From: a virus
IMG/VR virus record: IMGVR_UViG_3300026097_000010
Span: 62,001 to 126,000 of that record
Direction: 5' to 3' (one strand)
DNA: 64,000 nucleotides
This document shows, one piece after another, positions 34,741 to 44,271 of the stretch. Position numbers and translations under genes: made by a program. The notes under the pieces are model-generated. The model ran no database searches. It was not told the origin of the DNA and saw nothing but the letters and a program-made list of their open reading frames with translations. Within the stretch, counting starts at the first letter, position 1, and each line of letters starts with the position of its first letter.

Positions 34741-35805
34741 ATGGCATTAAAAATTAATCCTTTAGCAATTGCTGTTGGAGCAATTGCGGTACAAGCTGCA
34801 AGCCAGGCATCAAATGAAAACTCTGCAACAGTTCCGTCGCAGGTTTCAGAAAGCTCAAAACAAAGTCTAGATTCAACAGTTTCTAGATTGTCCGATGGAC
34901 TTGCAGAAGCACAACGAGGTGTTTCTGAAACCTTAGGAAATCTTGACGAAAGAATTAGCGATTTTGCAAATGATACATTCGGCAGTCTAACTGATACAGT
35001 TAGTACATTTCGAGATACAGCTGATATTGCAGGCGCATTAGACAAATTAACAGGCGGCAACCTCGCCGGCGGTTTATCTGACTTGGCATCGGGAATCTCT
35101 AAATCAGCAGGCATTCTTAACGATATTCTCAGTTTAAAAAGGGGAGCGAATCTCCCCGCAGGTGCTGATTTATTTCAAGCTTCAGGTCCAGCAATTAAAG
35201 TTCAACCTAACGCTAAAAATGACTGGAGAGTAAAAATTAATACTAATTGGGCAATTTTTAACTCTGCGTTATTCAAAAGACTAGAAGAAACTGGAGGTGT
35301 AGTATTTCCTTTTACACCTCAAATAACCTTTTCAACTTCTGCCAGTTATAACGAAATAGAACCAACACATAGTAATTATCCTTTCAATGCATATCAAAAT
35401 AGCAAAATTGAAGATATACAAATTAATGCAAATTTTGTAAATCAAACCGAACGAGATGCAGAATATTTTATAGCCGCTATGACATTTTTTAAAACAGCTA
35501 CAAAAATGTTCTACGGACAAGGCGCAAATGTAGGCAACCCGCCAATAATTTGTCATCTTTCGGGTTACGGCAGTCAAATGTTTGATAGGGTTCCGGTAGT
35601 TGTAACGAGTGTTAACTTAGATTTGCCGAATGATTGTGATTATATCAGATACACATCAGGAAACGATACTACCTGGGTACCATCAGACCTCAGTTTAAAT
35701 CTTAGTGTAAGACCGGTATACAATAGAGCACAATTGCGCCAGTTTAGTTTACAACAGTATGCTCAGGGTAATATGATCTCGCCAACCGGAGGAAGATACT
35801 TATAA
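34741..35805 (+). CDS. Baseplate tail-tube cap, gp48 (or gp54)
   Basis: gp48 and gp54 cap the baseplate and start tail-tube assembly. The 354-residue product starts MALKINPLAIAVGAIAVQAA, which I recognise as the gp48-like start in marine T4-like phages. A Ser/Asp-rich helical stretch follows (residues 30-130), then a C-terminal beta domain (INTNWAIFNS, GGVVFPFTPQITFSTSASYN, LSVRPVYNRAQLRQFS). Length is close to T4 gp48 (364) and gp54 (320). It is followed at once by gp53 and other baseplate genes. The GGAGG before the next ATG lies within its end, so the genes are coupled. I cannot separate gp48 from gp54 with certainty. Confidence 0.68.
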   Translation: MALKINPLAIAVGAIAVQAASQASNENSATVPSQVSESSKQSLDSTVSRLSDGLAEAQRGVSETLGNLDERISDFANDTFGSLTDTVSTFRDTADIAGALDKLTGGNLAGGLSDLASGISKSAGILNDILSLKRGANLPAGADLFQASGPAIKVQPNAKNDWRVKINTNWAIFNSALFKRLEETGGVVFPFTPQITFSTSASYNEIEPTHSNYPFNAYQNSKIEDIQINANFVNQTERDAEYFIAAMTFFKTATKMFYGQGANVGNPPIICHLSGYGSQMFDRVPVVVTSVNLDLPNDCDYIRYTSGNDTTWVPSDLSLNLSVRPVYNRAQLRQFSLQQYAQGNMISPTGGRYL

Positions 35806-36104
35806 TGGCAAGTTACAGTAAAAGTTCTCCGTATTCGTCTACTCCGCAAAATAGACTCTATCTGGAATTGTTAGATATAAGACCTGTTCCTGCAGAACCC
35901 GACGATTTTTTGTATACAATCGAAAGCCAATATCAACATCGTCCTGATTTATTAGCTTACGATTTATATGGCAACGAAAAGCTTTGGTGGGTATTTGCTC
36001 AAAGAAACATGGCAATTATTAAAGACCCTATATATGATTTTGAAATAGGAAATAAAATTTATTTGCCTAAAAAAACAAATTTAGAAAGATTTTTAGGAGT
36101 CTAA
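35805..36104 (+). CDS. 53: Baseplate wedge protein gp53
   Basis: gp53 links wedges to the hub during baseplate assembly. The 99-residue product contains DLLAYDLYGNEKLWWVFAQR followed by IIKDPIYDFEIGNKIYLP, the LysM-like signature of the gp53 family. T4 gp53 is 196 residues, and shorter versions are expected in marine relatives. The start codon overlaps the gp48 stop by one base (TAATG), and GGAGG lies about 11 bases before it. The next gene starts 1 base after its stop. The small size and the motif make the assignment good. Confidence 0.8.
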   Translation: MASYSKSSPYSSTPQNRLYLELLDIRPVPAEPDDFLYTIESQYQHRPDLLAYDLYGNEKLWWVFAQRNMAIIKDPIYDFEIGNKIYLPKKTNLERFLGV

Positions 36105-36105
36105 T

Positions 36106-38568
36106 GTGGCTGCAGAATTCACTGAAAGACGGCTACAGTCGACTGGTAGCACCACAAATGCTAATATTGATAGAAGCCAGCCATATGTTGATATTCAAAA
36201 GAACGGCAAGACTGAAAGAATATACGGAGATCAAGCACAACTTGAATCTTTTAAACAGAAACAAGCCGCCCGAAAATCCACAAACACTGGAACTCAAAAC
36301 GTTTCAGTTGCATCTGGACAAGCAACTAATATAACAGGAATAGATGTTCCAGGCGCTATTAGTGAATTTATTAATAATTCACCCGAAGAAACATTGCAAT
36401 CGGCTACTAAAACTCAAACTCAAGGCGGCCGAGGACTTACAAACATAGTTGCTAACCCAATGGAGCAATTTGCTTCGTATACTCCATTGTGGACCATGGC
36501 TGTTTTAACTCCTACACAATTCAATGATCCTGCTTCGTATCGCACCGACGATTTAAGTTTTGCTGGAGATTTCGACATCAATTTCGAAACAGGAAATACA
36601 ATCGAATCAAGTATAATTTTTTCTAGTGCAGGAAGAGGAGACGAATATCGAACGACAACATTTTATGGATCTCCTGAATATTTTGTAGATAATTTTGTTA
36701 TGCGTTCAATAATATCAGCAACTCCTGCAACCGGAAATTCAAATGCAATAAAATTTGATTTTGAAATACACGAACCGTACTCTATGGGCCTTTTGTTACA
36801 GAGTATGCAAAATGCAGCTTTAAAAGCCGGATATGCAAATTATCTTGATAATTGTCCATATTTGCTAAGATTAGACTTCAAAGGATTTTCAGAAACCGGA
36901 CAAGAATATACTTCTATTAAACCGAAGTATTTTGTTATGAAATTGTCTAGCGTTAAATTTGAAGTAAATGAAGGCGGAAGTCTTTACAAAGTAGAAGCTA
37001 TTCCTTATAACCATCAAGCATTTAGTGATGCAATGGATATAACATTTAAGGATTTATCTTTAAAGGCCGGTAGCAAAGGAACAGTTGAAGAGTTGTTGGT
37101 TAACGGCCCAGAAAGTTTGGTGGCTGCACTTAATGCAAATGAACTGAAACTTGTAGAAGAAAAAAGAATTACTGTGCCTGACGAGTATGATATTCAATTT
37201 CCAGAAAAATCTAGCGACTTTCAGTCAAGATCTAAATTACCAGTTGAAAAAGGTGCTACAAAAAACCCAAAAGCAGGCAGCGGAAGAAAAGTCATCAAAG
37301 GAACAGATGTAGAAGTTGTTACTGATTTTACATCTAATCCTATAGGAAAATCATCTTTCGGATATGATGCAGGCCAAGGCGGCAATTTTGTTTTTAAGAA
37401 AGAAGGCGATGTTGTTGACGAAAAAACAGGAAAGATAAGAAGGGATCAAATGATAATTGATCCAAAAAACAGAACCTTTATGTTTAGTCAAGGACAGAGT
37501 TTAACAGACATTATAACACAAGTTGTTTTAAGTTCGCAATATGTAAAAAATGCAATTTCTCCTCCTGTAAATTCAGACGGATTTATTAGATGGTTTCGAT
37601 TGGATATACAGATAGAGTTTGGCCAGTTTGACTATCTAGTGGGAGATTACGCTAGAAAAATTACATTTCGTGTTGTACCGTTTTTGGTTCATCACAGCAT
37701 TTTTTCAAATCCCAATTCTGCACCAATCGGATACGATCAATTAGAAAAGAAAATTGCTAAACGGTACGACTATATCTATACCGGACAAAACAATGACATT
37801 ATAAATTTTGATATACAGATAAACAATTTATTTTATTCAGGAACTAATTCTAGTTCAGAAGGCAATACAGCCTCAGAACAGAATCCTGATATTAAAGGAG
37901 CCTCGCCGGATCCAGGACTTGAAACAGAAACTCCTGCAGGTGCCGCACCGGAGACGCAAGCTGCCCAGACTGGACGAGCTAGACCGATGGCAGATCCTGA
38001 TAATCTAAAAACTAAGTTTAAAGGAGGATCAGGATCTAAAGACACAGAACAGATGGTTGCTGAATCTTTTCATAATGCATTTATTACTGGAAGTAGTGCT
38101 GACATGGTAAGTTTAGATCTAGAAGTTTTAGGAGATCCGTATTGGCTAGTCGACAGCGGAATGTCAAATTATTTTGCAGACACTAACGAGCCTACTGATC
38201 TTATAAATGCTGATGGCACAGCAAATTATGAAGGCAGCGATGTCTATATCTATATTACATTCAGAACTCCTGCTGATATAGACATAGCATCGGGAATGTA
38301 TCAATTTAGTAAAAATCAAACTGAAAGCCCGTTCGGCGGCATATACAGGGTTACTATGTGTGAAAATACATTTAATGAAGGCAGATTTACACAAAAACTT
38401 AGATGCATAAGAATGCCGGGACAACCAGCAGATTACGACGGCGAGACTGCCACTAAAGATCCACAAAATGCACTGGCAGTCCAAACCGGAAAACAAAAAT
38501 CTGAAAAAACTGGAGTAAATGACGACTCGAAATCAGTAGCTAAAAGAGTGCTCGGAGGCAGCATTTAA
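36106..38568 (+). CDS. Baseplate hub/structural protein before gp5
   Basis: The product is 820 residues, from a GTG start at 36106 with AGGAGT in front. An ATG two bases earlier lies in another frame and is not used. Segments such as MEQFASYTPLWTMAVLTPTQ, SAGRGDEYRTTTFYGSPEYF and NCPYLLRLDFKGFSETGQ look like a beta-rich tail protein. The C-terminal DPYWLVDSGMSNYF and IYRVTMCENTFNEGRF segments recall hub proteins. Its place just before gp5 suggests the role of T4 gp27 (the hub ring that binds gp5), though I see no definite gp27 signature. There is an internal Pro/Ala/Thr-rich linker around residues 590-640. Confidence 0.5.
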   Translation: MAAEFTERRLQSTGSTTNANIDRSQPYVDIQKNGKTERIYGDQAQLESFKQKQAARKSTNTGTQNVSVASGQATNITGIDVPGAISEFINNSPEETLQSATKTQTQGGRGLTNIVANPMEQFASYTPLWTMAVLTPTQFNDPASYRTDDLSFAGDFDINFETGNTIESSIIFSSAGRGDEYRTTTFYGSPEYFVDNFVMRSIISATPATGNSNAIKFDFEIHEPYSMGLLLQSMQNAALKAGYANYLDNCPYLLRLDFKGFSETGQEYTSIKPKYFVMKLSSVKFEVNEGGSLYKVEAIPYNHQAFSDAMDITFKDLSLKAGSKGTVEELLVNGPESLVAALNANELKLVEEKRITVPDEYDIQFPEKSSDFQSRSKLPVEKGATKNPKAGSGRKVIKGTDVEVVTDFTSNPIGKSSFGYDAGQGGNFVFKKEGDVVDEKTGKIRRDQMIIDPKNRTFMFSQGQSLTDIITQVVLSSQYVKNAISPPVNSDGFIRWFRLDIQIEFGQFDYLVGDYARKITFRVVPFLVHHSIFSNPNSAPIGYDQLEKKIAKRYDYIYTGQNNDIINFDIQINNLFYSGTNSSSEGNTASEQNPDIKGASPDPGLETETPAGAAPETQAAQTGRARPMADPDNLKTKFKGGSGSKDTEQMVAESFHNAFITGSSADMVSLDLEVLGDPYWLVDSGMSNYFADTNEPTDLINADGTANYEGSDVYIYITFRTPADIDIASGMYQFSKNQTESPFGGIYRVTMCENTFNEGRFTQKLRCIRMPGQPADYDGETATKDPQNALAVQTGKQKSEKTGVNDDSKSVAKRVLGGSI

Positions 38569-40382
38569 TGTCACAACAACGAAGAAGAGCACAAAATCAA
38601 AGACAGCGTCTTAACGAATCGCTTCCTACAAGTCCTATACTTGCAAGAGTTATAAGTCATCTTGATTCTAAGGTAATGGGCGGTCTTGAAGTTACTCTAT
38701 TGCGTAATCAGGGAAACACGCTAGGCGAAGACACAGAAACGTATTCTTGCTGGCCAGCATTTCCGTTCTTTGGATATACCGGATATGAATTTCAAGGGCT
38801 AAACAACCAAGACTTTAACGACACACAAAAAAGTTACGGAATGTGGATGGTTCCACCAGACGTTGGAGTAACTGTAATGGTAGTGTTCATTGAAGGAGAT
38901 CCTAGTAAAGGTTATTGGATTGCCTGTGTTCCTCCTGACTTCAATAATCATATGGTTCCTGCTCTAGGAGCGAGCACAGAAGTTGATTTAAGTAAGGAGG
39001 ATCAACAAAAGTACAATACTACACAACCACTACCTGTAGGAAATCCTAACAAAAAATATATGCGCGATATTGGGTTTCCTGCAGAAAACATTGATTTTCT
39101 AAAAAAACCAGTTCATCCAATAGCCGATAGATTTTTAGAACAAGGCACACTTGAAGACGATATTAGAGGTCCTACTACAACGACAGCCCGCCGCGATATT
39201 CCTAGTGCGGTATACGGCATTTCGACTCCAGGTCCGTTAGACAGACGTCCAGGATCTAAAAGAGCAAGAATAGGAAAAAATAATAATCAAACTCCTGCTC
39301 CTGTTCCTGTAAGTCGACTAGGTGGTACAACTTTTGTAATGGACGATGGCGATGATCGTTATCAAAGAAAAACGCCAGCCAGCGAAGGTCCTGTAGATTA
39401 TGCTGATACACTTAATGATGAAACAGGCGATCCTACAATACCATACAATGAATATTTTCGTATAAGAACCAGAACCGGGCATCAAATTTTGATGCATAAT
39501 TCAGAAGATTTAATTTATATCGGAAATGCCAAAGGCACTACTTGGATTGAATTAACCGCCAACGGAAAAATTGACATCTATGCAGAAGACTCTATTTCAG
39601 TACATACACAAACAGACATAAATTTTCGTGCCGACAGAGACGTCAACATCGAAGCAGGCCGCAATATTAATATGAAGGCTACCGCCGAGTACCAAAGTCC
39701 AGACAGCTTGATTAACGAAAAGAAAATTCAAGATGCCAGAGAGTTTGAAAACGGCAGGATACAATTTGAAAGTGCTTTCAATACTAATATTTTAGTCGGT
39801 GCAAATTTAAAAGTCGAAACTAGAAAATATAAAAATATAGACGATGAAGATGTTGATGGAAACTTAGATATTAACATCAAAGGTAACACTAAAATAGCGA
39901 CCGGCACTGGAGATGTAGAAGATCTATATAGGCTTGATATAAACACCGACGGCAATGTGTTTGTAACTACAACAAATAATGTTGATCTTTATACCGAAGC
40001 AAATGTTAAAATCAAAACTGGTGGAAATTTAGATCTGAATACCGATGGCAATAATGCCTATACTGCAGGTGGGTCAACTGATATTTTAAGTGGCGGAAAC
40101 CACACAGAAACTGCCGCAAGAATTGATATGAACGGCCCAACAGCTAGAACAGCAGAAGAAGCTGTCGAAAGCAATATTGCCGAAGTCATAACTGATCTTA
40201 TATTACATGATAATGTAAGAACCGACGGAACACAAGTTTGGGCTGATACAAAATATCAAACAGAAATAATAAAGAGCATTATGCGAAGAGTGCCTATGCA
40301 CGAACCCTGGGCACAGCATGAACATCTTGCTCCGCAAATACAAACGCCCAACGATACAGATAGAGAGTTAGGAGAAGAATAA
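38568..40382 (+). CDS. 5: Baseplate hub spike gp5 (VgrG-like), no lysozyme domain
   Basis: gp5 forms the central membrane-piercing spike. The 604-residue product has an N-terminal OB-like domain (TSPILARVISHLDSKVMGGL, then PPDVGVTVMVVFIEGDPSKG) in residues 20-130 and a linker. The VgrG-like segment RIRTRTGHQILMHNSEDLIY, near 305-325, leads into a long strand-repeat beta-helix (DIYAEDSISVHTQ, DVNIEAGRNINMKA, NVFVTTTNNVDLYTE, SGGNHTETAARIDMNG). T4 gp5 has a lysozyme domain between OB and helix, and I see no lysozyme motif here. It ends in a segment MRRVPMHEPWAQHEH. TAATG overlaps link it to both neighbours. Confidence 0.88.
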   Translation: MSQQRRRAQNQRQRLNESLPTSPILARVISHLDSKVMGGLEVTLLRNQGNTLGEDTETYSCWPAFPFFGYTGYEFQGLNNQDFNDTQKSYGMWMVPPDVGVTVMVVFIEGDPSKGYWIACVPPDFNNHMVPALGASTEVDLSKEDQQKYNTTQPLPVGNPNKKYMRDIGFPAENIDFLKKPVHPIADRFLEQGTLEDDIRGPTTTTARRDIPSAVYGISTPGPLDRRPGSKRARIGKNNNQTPAPVPVSRLGGTTFVMDDGDDRYQRKTPASEGPVDYADTLNDETGDPTIPYNEYFRIRTRTGHQILMHNSEDLIYIGNAKGTTWIELTANGKIDIYAEDSISVHTQTDINFRADRDVNIEAGRNINMKATAEYQSPDSLINEKKIQDAREFENGRIQFESAFNTNILVGANLKVETRKYKNIDDEDVDGNLDINIKGNTKIATGTGDVEDLYRLDINTDGNVFVTTTNNVDLYTEANVKIKTGGNLDLNTDGNNAYTAGGSTDILSGGNHTETAARIDMNGPTARTAEEAVESNIAEVITDLILHDNVRTDGTQVWADTKYQTEIIKSIMRRVPMHEPWAQHEHLAPQIQTPNDTDRELGEE

Positions 40383-40825
40383 TGGCCACTACTAGATTGT
40401 ATAATCAAACAGTTGTTGCAAGAAATAAAGTCAGTGTCGGTGATGCAAATACAGGATCGTTTACTTATAAAGGATTTAGTTCGAAAGAAAAAACTAAAGG
40501 TTTTAAACTATATGATATAGATCTTGTAAAGCAGGATTTAATAAACCATTTTTACATAAGAAAAGGTGAAAAGTTAGAAAATCCTGCGTTCGGAACCGTA
40601 ATATGGGATATGTTGTTTGAGCAATTTACAGAAGAAGTAAAAGAAATTATTGCCAAAGACGTCGAAGATGTTATTAATTATGACCCTAGGATAACTGTTA
40701 ATTCTATTGCAATCGATGCAACAAGCATGGGTATAAGAATAGAAGCAGATATAACATATCTTCCTTTTGATGTTAACGAAAGGATGACCTTTAATTTCGA
40801 TAGAGATAACAATACAATAAACTGA
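40382..40825 (+). CDS. 25: Baseplate wedge gp25
   Basis: gp25 is a wedge protein with a lysozyme-like fold without activity. The 147-residue product has the family segments LYDIDLVKQDLINHFYIRKG, ENPAFGTVIWDMLFEQFT and ITVNSIAIDATSMGIRIEAD. It overlaps gp5 by one base (TAATG) and is followed by gene 6 after 41 bases. The order gp5-gp25-gp6 matches that of T4-like marine phages. Length is close to T4 gp25 (132). Confidence 0.9.
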   Translation: MATTRLYNQTVVARNKVSVGDANTGSFTYKGFSSKEKTKGFKLYDIDLVKQDLINHFYIRKGEKLENPAFGTVIWDMLFEQFTEEVKEIIAKDVEDVINYDPRITVNSIAIDATSMGIRIEADITYLPFDVNERMTFNFDRDNNTIN

Positions 40826-40838
40826 CCAGTTTATCAAG

Positions 40839-40854
40839 TATGGTAAATACCATA
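40839..40854 (+). promoter_or_regulatory. Palindrome with variant late box before gene 6
   Basis: TATGGTA and TACCATA form a 7-base-pair stem with an AA centre in the 41-base gap before gene 6. The same bases contain GGTAAATA at 40842-40849, a variant of the late box. It may be a hairpin, a promoter or a protein-binding site. Confidence 0.35.
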
Positions 40855-40866
40855 TAGGAAACATTT

Positions 40867-43800
40867 ATGAGTTCAACAGCTAGACAAAACAACCTTATTT
40901 TAAACGAGGACTGGACGAGAATATATCAGACATTTAAAAATGCTGATTTCAAAAGTTACGACTTTGAAAATCTTCGTCGTGTAATTATTGCATATCTACG
41001 TGAAAATTATCCCGAAGATTTTAACGATTATATTGAAAGTTCCGAGTATCTTGCTCTTATCGATGCTGTTGCATTTTTAGGACAAAGTCTCAGTTTTCGT
41101 GTAGATTTAGCCAGTCGCGAAAATTTTATTGAGCTTGCAGAACGCAAAGAAAGTGTCTTGCGTATCGCAAAAATGTTAGGATATAACGCTAAAAGAAATA
41201 TCCCTGCCACCGGATTATTAAAGTTTACGTCAGTAACGACCACAGAACGCATTACCGATTCTAACGGAAGAAATTTAGCACAACAGTTGGTAACATGGAA
41301 CGATCCTACTAATACAAATTGGGCAGAGCAATTTATTTTAATTCTTAATGCAGCTATGTCTGACAACACAGAATTTGGTAGAAGCCAAGGCAGTGCAACT
41401 ATTTTGGGTGTTCCAGCAGAACAGTATAGATTTAGAACGAGTACCAGTGACATACCATTATTTACTTTTTCAAAAACTGTTTCAGGCAGGTCGGCAGCTT
41501 TTGAATTGGTAAGCACAGTTTTTAAAGATGCAGAAAATTTTTACGAAGAAGCACCTACTCCTGGTAGTCAACTAGGTTTTGTATATCGACAAGATGGTCA
41601 AGGTCCGGGTAGTATAAATACCGGTTTTTTCTTGCAATTTAAACAAGGCAGTTTAGAGTTTGCCGATTTCAATATCGAAGTTCCTACCACAAACGAAAGA
41701 GTTACAGTAGATAGTCAAAATATTAACAACGACGACGTGTGGTTGTTTAAATTAAATTCAAACGGACAGCAACTTTCAGAATGGACTAAAGTTTCTAATT
41801 TTGTAGGAAATAATATTGCATATAACAGTGTTATTGGTAATATAAAAGATATCTATGCTGTAGAAACAAAAGAAAATGATAGAATTGATTTAGTTTTTGC
41901 AGACGGAGTATATGGAAATCTGCCCCAAGGACCTTTCAGAGTATATTACCGTGTTAGTAACGGACTAAATTATTCAATTACACCTCAAGAAATGCGGAAT
42001 ATTTCTATTTCGATAGATTATGTAAACAATAATGGAGAAAGCCACACATTAACAATCGGCTTATCTTTGCAATCGACGGTTGCTAATGCCAGCGAAACTG
42101 AAAACATTGATACAATAAGACAGAATGCTCCTGCATTGTACTATACTCAAAATAGAATGATTACAGGAGAAGATTACAATCTAGCTCCATTTTCTAGTTC
42201 TCAAGATATATTAAAAGTTAAAGCCATAAACAGAACATCTAGCGGAATAAGCAGAAATTTTGATATTGTCGATGCTAGTGGAAAGTATTCTAGCATTAAC
42301 GTATTTGCCGACGATGGCTTTATCTATAAAAACGAAAGCGAAAGAAATTTTTCTTTTAAGTTTACCAACAGAACAGATATTATAAATGTTATAAAAAGAC
42401 AATTAGAACCTGTTTTTAGTAGTACTGGTGTTTATAATTTTTATCTTACCAAATATGATAAAGTTGTATTCACTGATAATAACAAGGTATGGAATCAATC
42501 TACATCGGATATAAATTCGTCAACAGGTTATTTTACAGATGCGGTAGATTTAACTTTTCAAAAAGTCGGAGTGTTTTCAACTAGTTCATTACAATACCTT
42601 AAGGTCGGTTCCACAATAAAGTTTATTGCACCTTCTGGACAATCTTTTAAGAATGGAAAGTTAGTTACTTCTAATTCGTCAGATTCTGATCAAACTTCGT
42701 ATATTTGGACCAAAGTTGTTAATATTTTAGGTGACGGTACAAATGCAAGCCGAGGTAATCTGCCGTCGGGTTTAGGTCCTATTACATTTAGTGATCCTGT
42801 TCCTACTGGTGCAATTGCTAACAGAATTCTTCCTAGATTTGTTACCGATCTTCCTATATCTCTTGAAAATGAAATTGTTAATTATGTTTTTCAAAATATT
42901 AATTTTGGACTTCGTTATGATAATCTTGCGTCTCAATGGAAAATTATTCAAGCATCCAATTTAGATTTAATTAGTCCTTTTACACAAGGTCGTGCTGGAG
43001 ATACTTCTAACACAAATCTTGACGGAAGTTGGAGTGTTGCTTTTGTGAAAGAAGCCGACGAATATGTTGTGCGTATTAGAACAATTGACTATATTTTTGG
43101 AAGTGTAGAACAGAATAGATTTTATTTTGACGCTAACGAAAAAAATTACAATAGTCAAACAGGACAGGTTGTAAAAGATCAAGTAAAAGTTTTAGGAATT
43201 AATACCGGAAAAGACTTTATTACACCACTTAATAATGATTTTTCTTTTGAAATATCTGATACAATTAAATTTGATGACGGATACGAAAGCACAGAATCTA
43301 TTAAAATTTCGTTCAGCGACTCAGATGACGACGGAGCAATTGATAATCCAGAATCTTTTGAAAATATAGTCGGCGAAGATACAGATTTAAATTACCTTTA
43401 CTTTCAAGAAACTACCGACGAATATGGCAGTGTTATCTATGAAAAAATTGATAATTCAAATGAAACAATAAAAATATTGCAAACAGAAACAACATTTACA
43501 TTTGATGATGAAGAAACATACCCAGACGGGCAATTAATTTACTTCTATGATGCAAACGAAGACAGAGTTAAGCGTGTAGATAGAACAACAAACACTCTTG
43601 TTCTAGAAAGCAGTTACCGAGCTAATATAGGACGAGATGGTTTAAAATTCCAGTATATTCACAATGCAAGCGAAGATAGAAGAATAGATCCTAGTTCTAG
43701 TAATATAATCGATCTCTTTCTGTTAACAAGAGGATACGACACCGCATATCGAAATTATCTCCGCTCCGGAGGTTCAAGACCTCAAGAACCCAGTACTGAT

Positions 43801-44271
43801 GAATTAAGGATTACATATGGTGCTAGATTAAATCCTATTAAAAGCATCAGCGATGAAATTATATACCAGCCTGCCAAATATAAAGTTCTCTTTGGGTCAG
43901 AGGCACAAGAATCATTAAGGGCTAAATTTAAAGTTGTTAAAAACAAAGACAAAGTAATTAACGATAACGACTTAAAGGTTAGAATTGTAGACGCTATTGA
44001 TGAATTTTTTAATGTCGCTAACTGGGATTTTGGAGATAAATTTTATCTGAGCGAATTGACAACCTACATTTTAAATTCTGTGTCGCCCGACATTAGTAAT
44101 ATTGTGATATTGCCTAGACAGGCAGATCAAATTTTTGGAAATTTATTCGAAATACAGAGTAATCCCGATGAAATATTTGTAAGCGGAACAAGTGTAGATG
44201 ATATTGAAATTGTTTCTTCTATAACAACAGCAGAAGTTAGGACTGGAACCAATCAACAGGATAATTATTAA
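40867..44271 (+). CDS. 6: Baseplate wedge gp6 (enlarged)
   Basis: gp6 joins wedges into a ring. The N-terminal 110 residues (ILNEDWTRIYQTFKNADFKS, LIDAVAFLGQSLSFRVDLAS, AKMLGYNAKRNIPATG) and the segment YYTQNRMITGEDYNLAPFSS near residue 420 are typical of gp6 and the baseplate J family. The C-terminus has VANWDFGDKFYLSELTTYIL, also family-like. The length, 1134 residues against 660 in T4, reflects large insertions of beta-rich sequence, approximately between residues 560 and 950. The start codon has GGAA 9 bases before it. The stop overlaps the next ATG by one base. Confidence 0.88.
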   Translation: MSSTARQNNLILNEDWTRIYQTFKNADFKSYDFENLRRVIIAYLRENYPEDFNDYIESSEYLALIDAVAFLGQSLSFRVDLASRENFIELAERKESVLRIAKMLGYNAKRNIPATGLLKFTSVTTTERITDSNGRNLAQQLVTWNDPTNTNWAEQFILILNAAMSDNTEFGRSQGSATILGVPAEQYRFRTSTSDIPLFTFSKTVSGRSAAFELVSTVFKDAENFYEEAPTPGSQLGFVYRQDGQGPGSINTGFFLQFKQGSLEFADFNIEVPTTNERVTVDSQNINNDDVWLFKLNSNGQQLSEWTKVSNFVGNNIAYNSVIGNIKDIYAVETKENDRIDLVFADGVYGNLPQGPFRVYYRVSNGLNYSITPQEMRNISISIDYVNNNGESHTLTIGLSLQSTVANASETENIDTIRQNAPALYYTQNRMITGEDYNLAPFSSSQDILKVKAINRTSSGISRNFDIVDASGKYSSINVFADDGFIYKNESERNFSFKFTNRTDIINVIKRQLEPVFSSTGVYNFYLTKYDKVVFTDNNKVWNQSTSDINSSTGYFTDAVDLTFQKVGVFSTSSLQYLKVGSTIKFIAPSGQSFKNGKLVTSNSSDSDQTSYIWTKVVNILGDGTNASRGNLPSGLGPITFSDPVPTGAIANRILPRFVTDLPISLENEIVNYVFQNINFGLRYDNLASQWKIIQASNLDLISPFTQGRAGDTSNTNLDGSWSVAFVKEADEYVVRIRTIDYIFGSVEQNRFYFDANEKNYNSQTGQVVKDQVKVLGINTGKDFITPLNNDFSFEISDTIKFDDGYESTESIKISFSDSDDDGAIDNPESFENIVGEDTDLNYLYFQETTDEYGSVIYEKIDNSNETIKILQTETTFTFDDEETYPDGQLIYFYDANEDRVKRVDRTTNTLVLESSYRANIGRDGLKFQYIHNASEDRRIDPSSSNIIDLFLLTRGYDTAYRNYLRSGGSRPQEPSTDELRITYGARLNPIKSISDEIIYQPAKYKVLFGSEAQESLRAKFKVVKNKDKVINDNDLKVRIVDAIDEFFNVANWDFGDKFYLSELTTYILNSVSPDISNIVILPRQADQIFGNLFEIQSNPDEIFVSGTSVDDIEIVSSITTAEVRTGTNQQDNY

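Noticed and set aside
36104-36334. 76-residue frame starting at ATG 36104
   Set aside because: It is in another frame inside the 820-residue gene, whose GTG start at 36106 has the same ribosome-binding site and a protein-like product.
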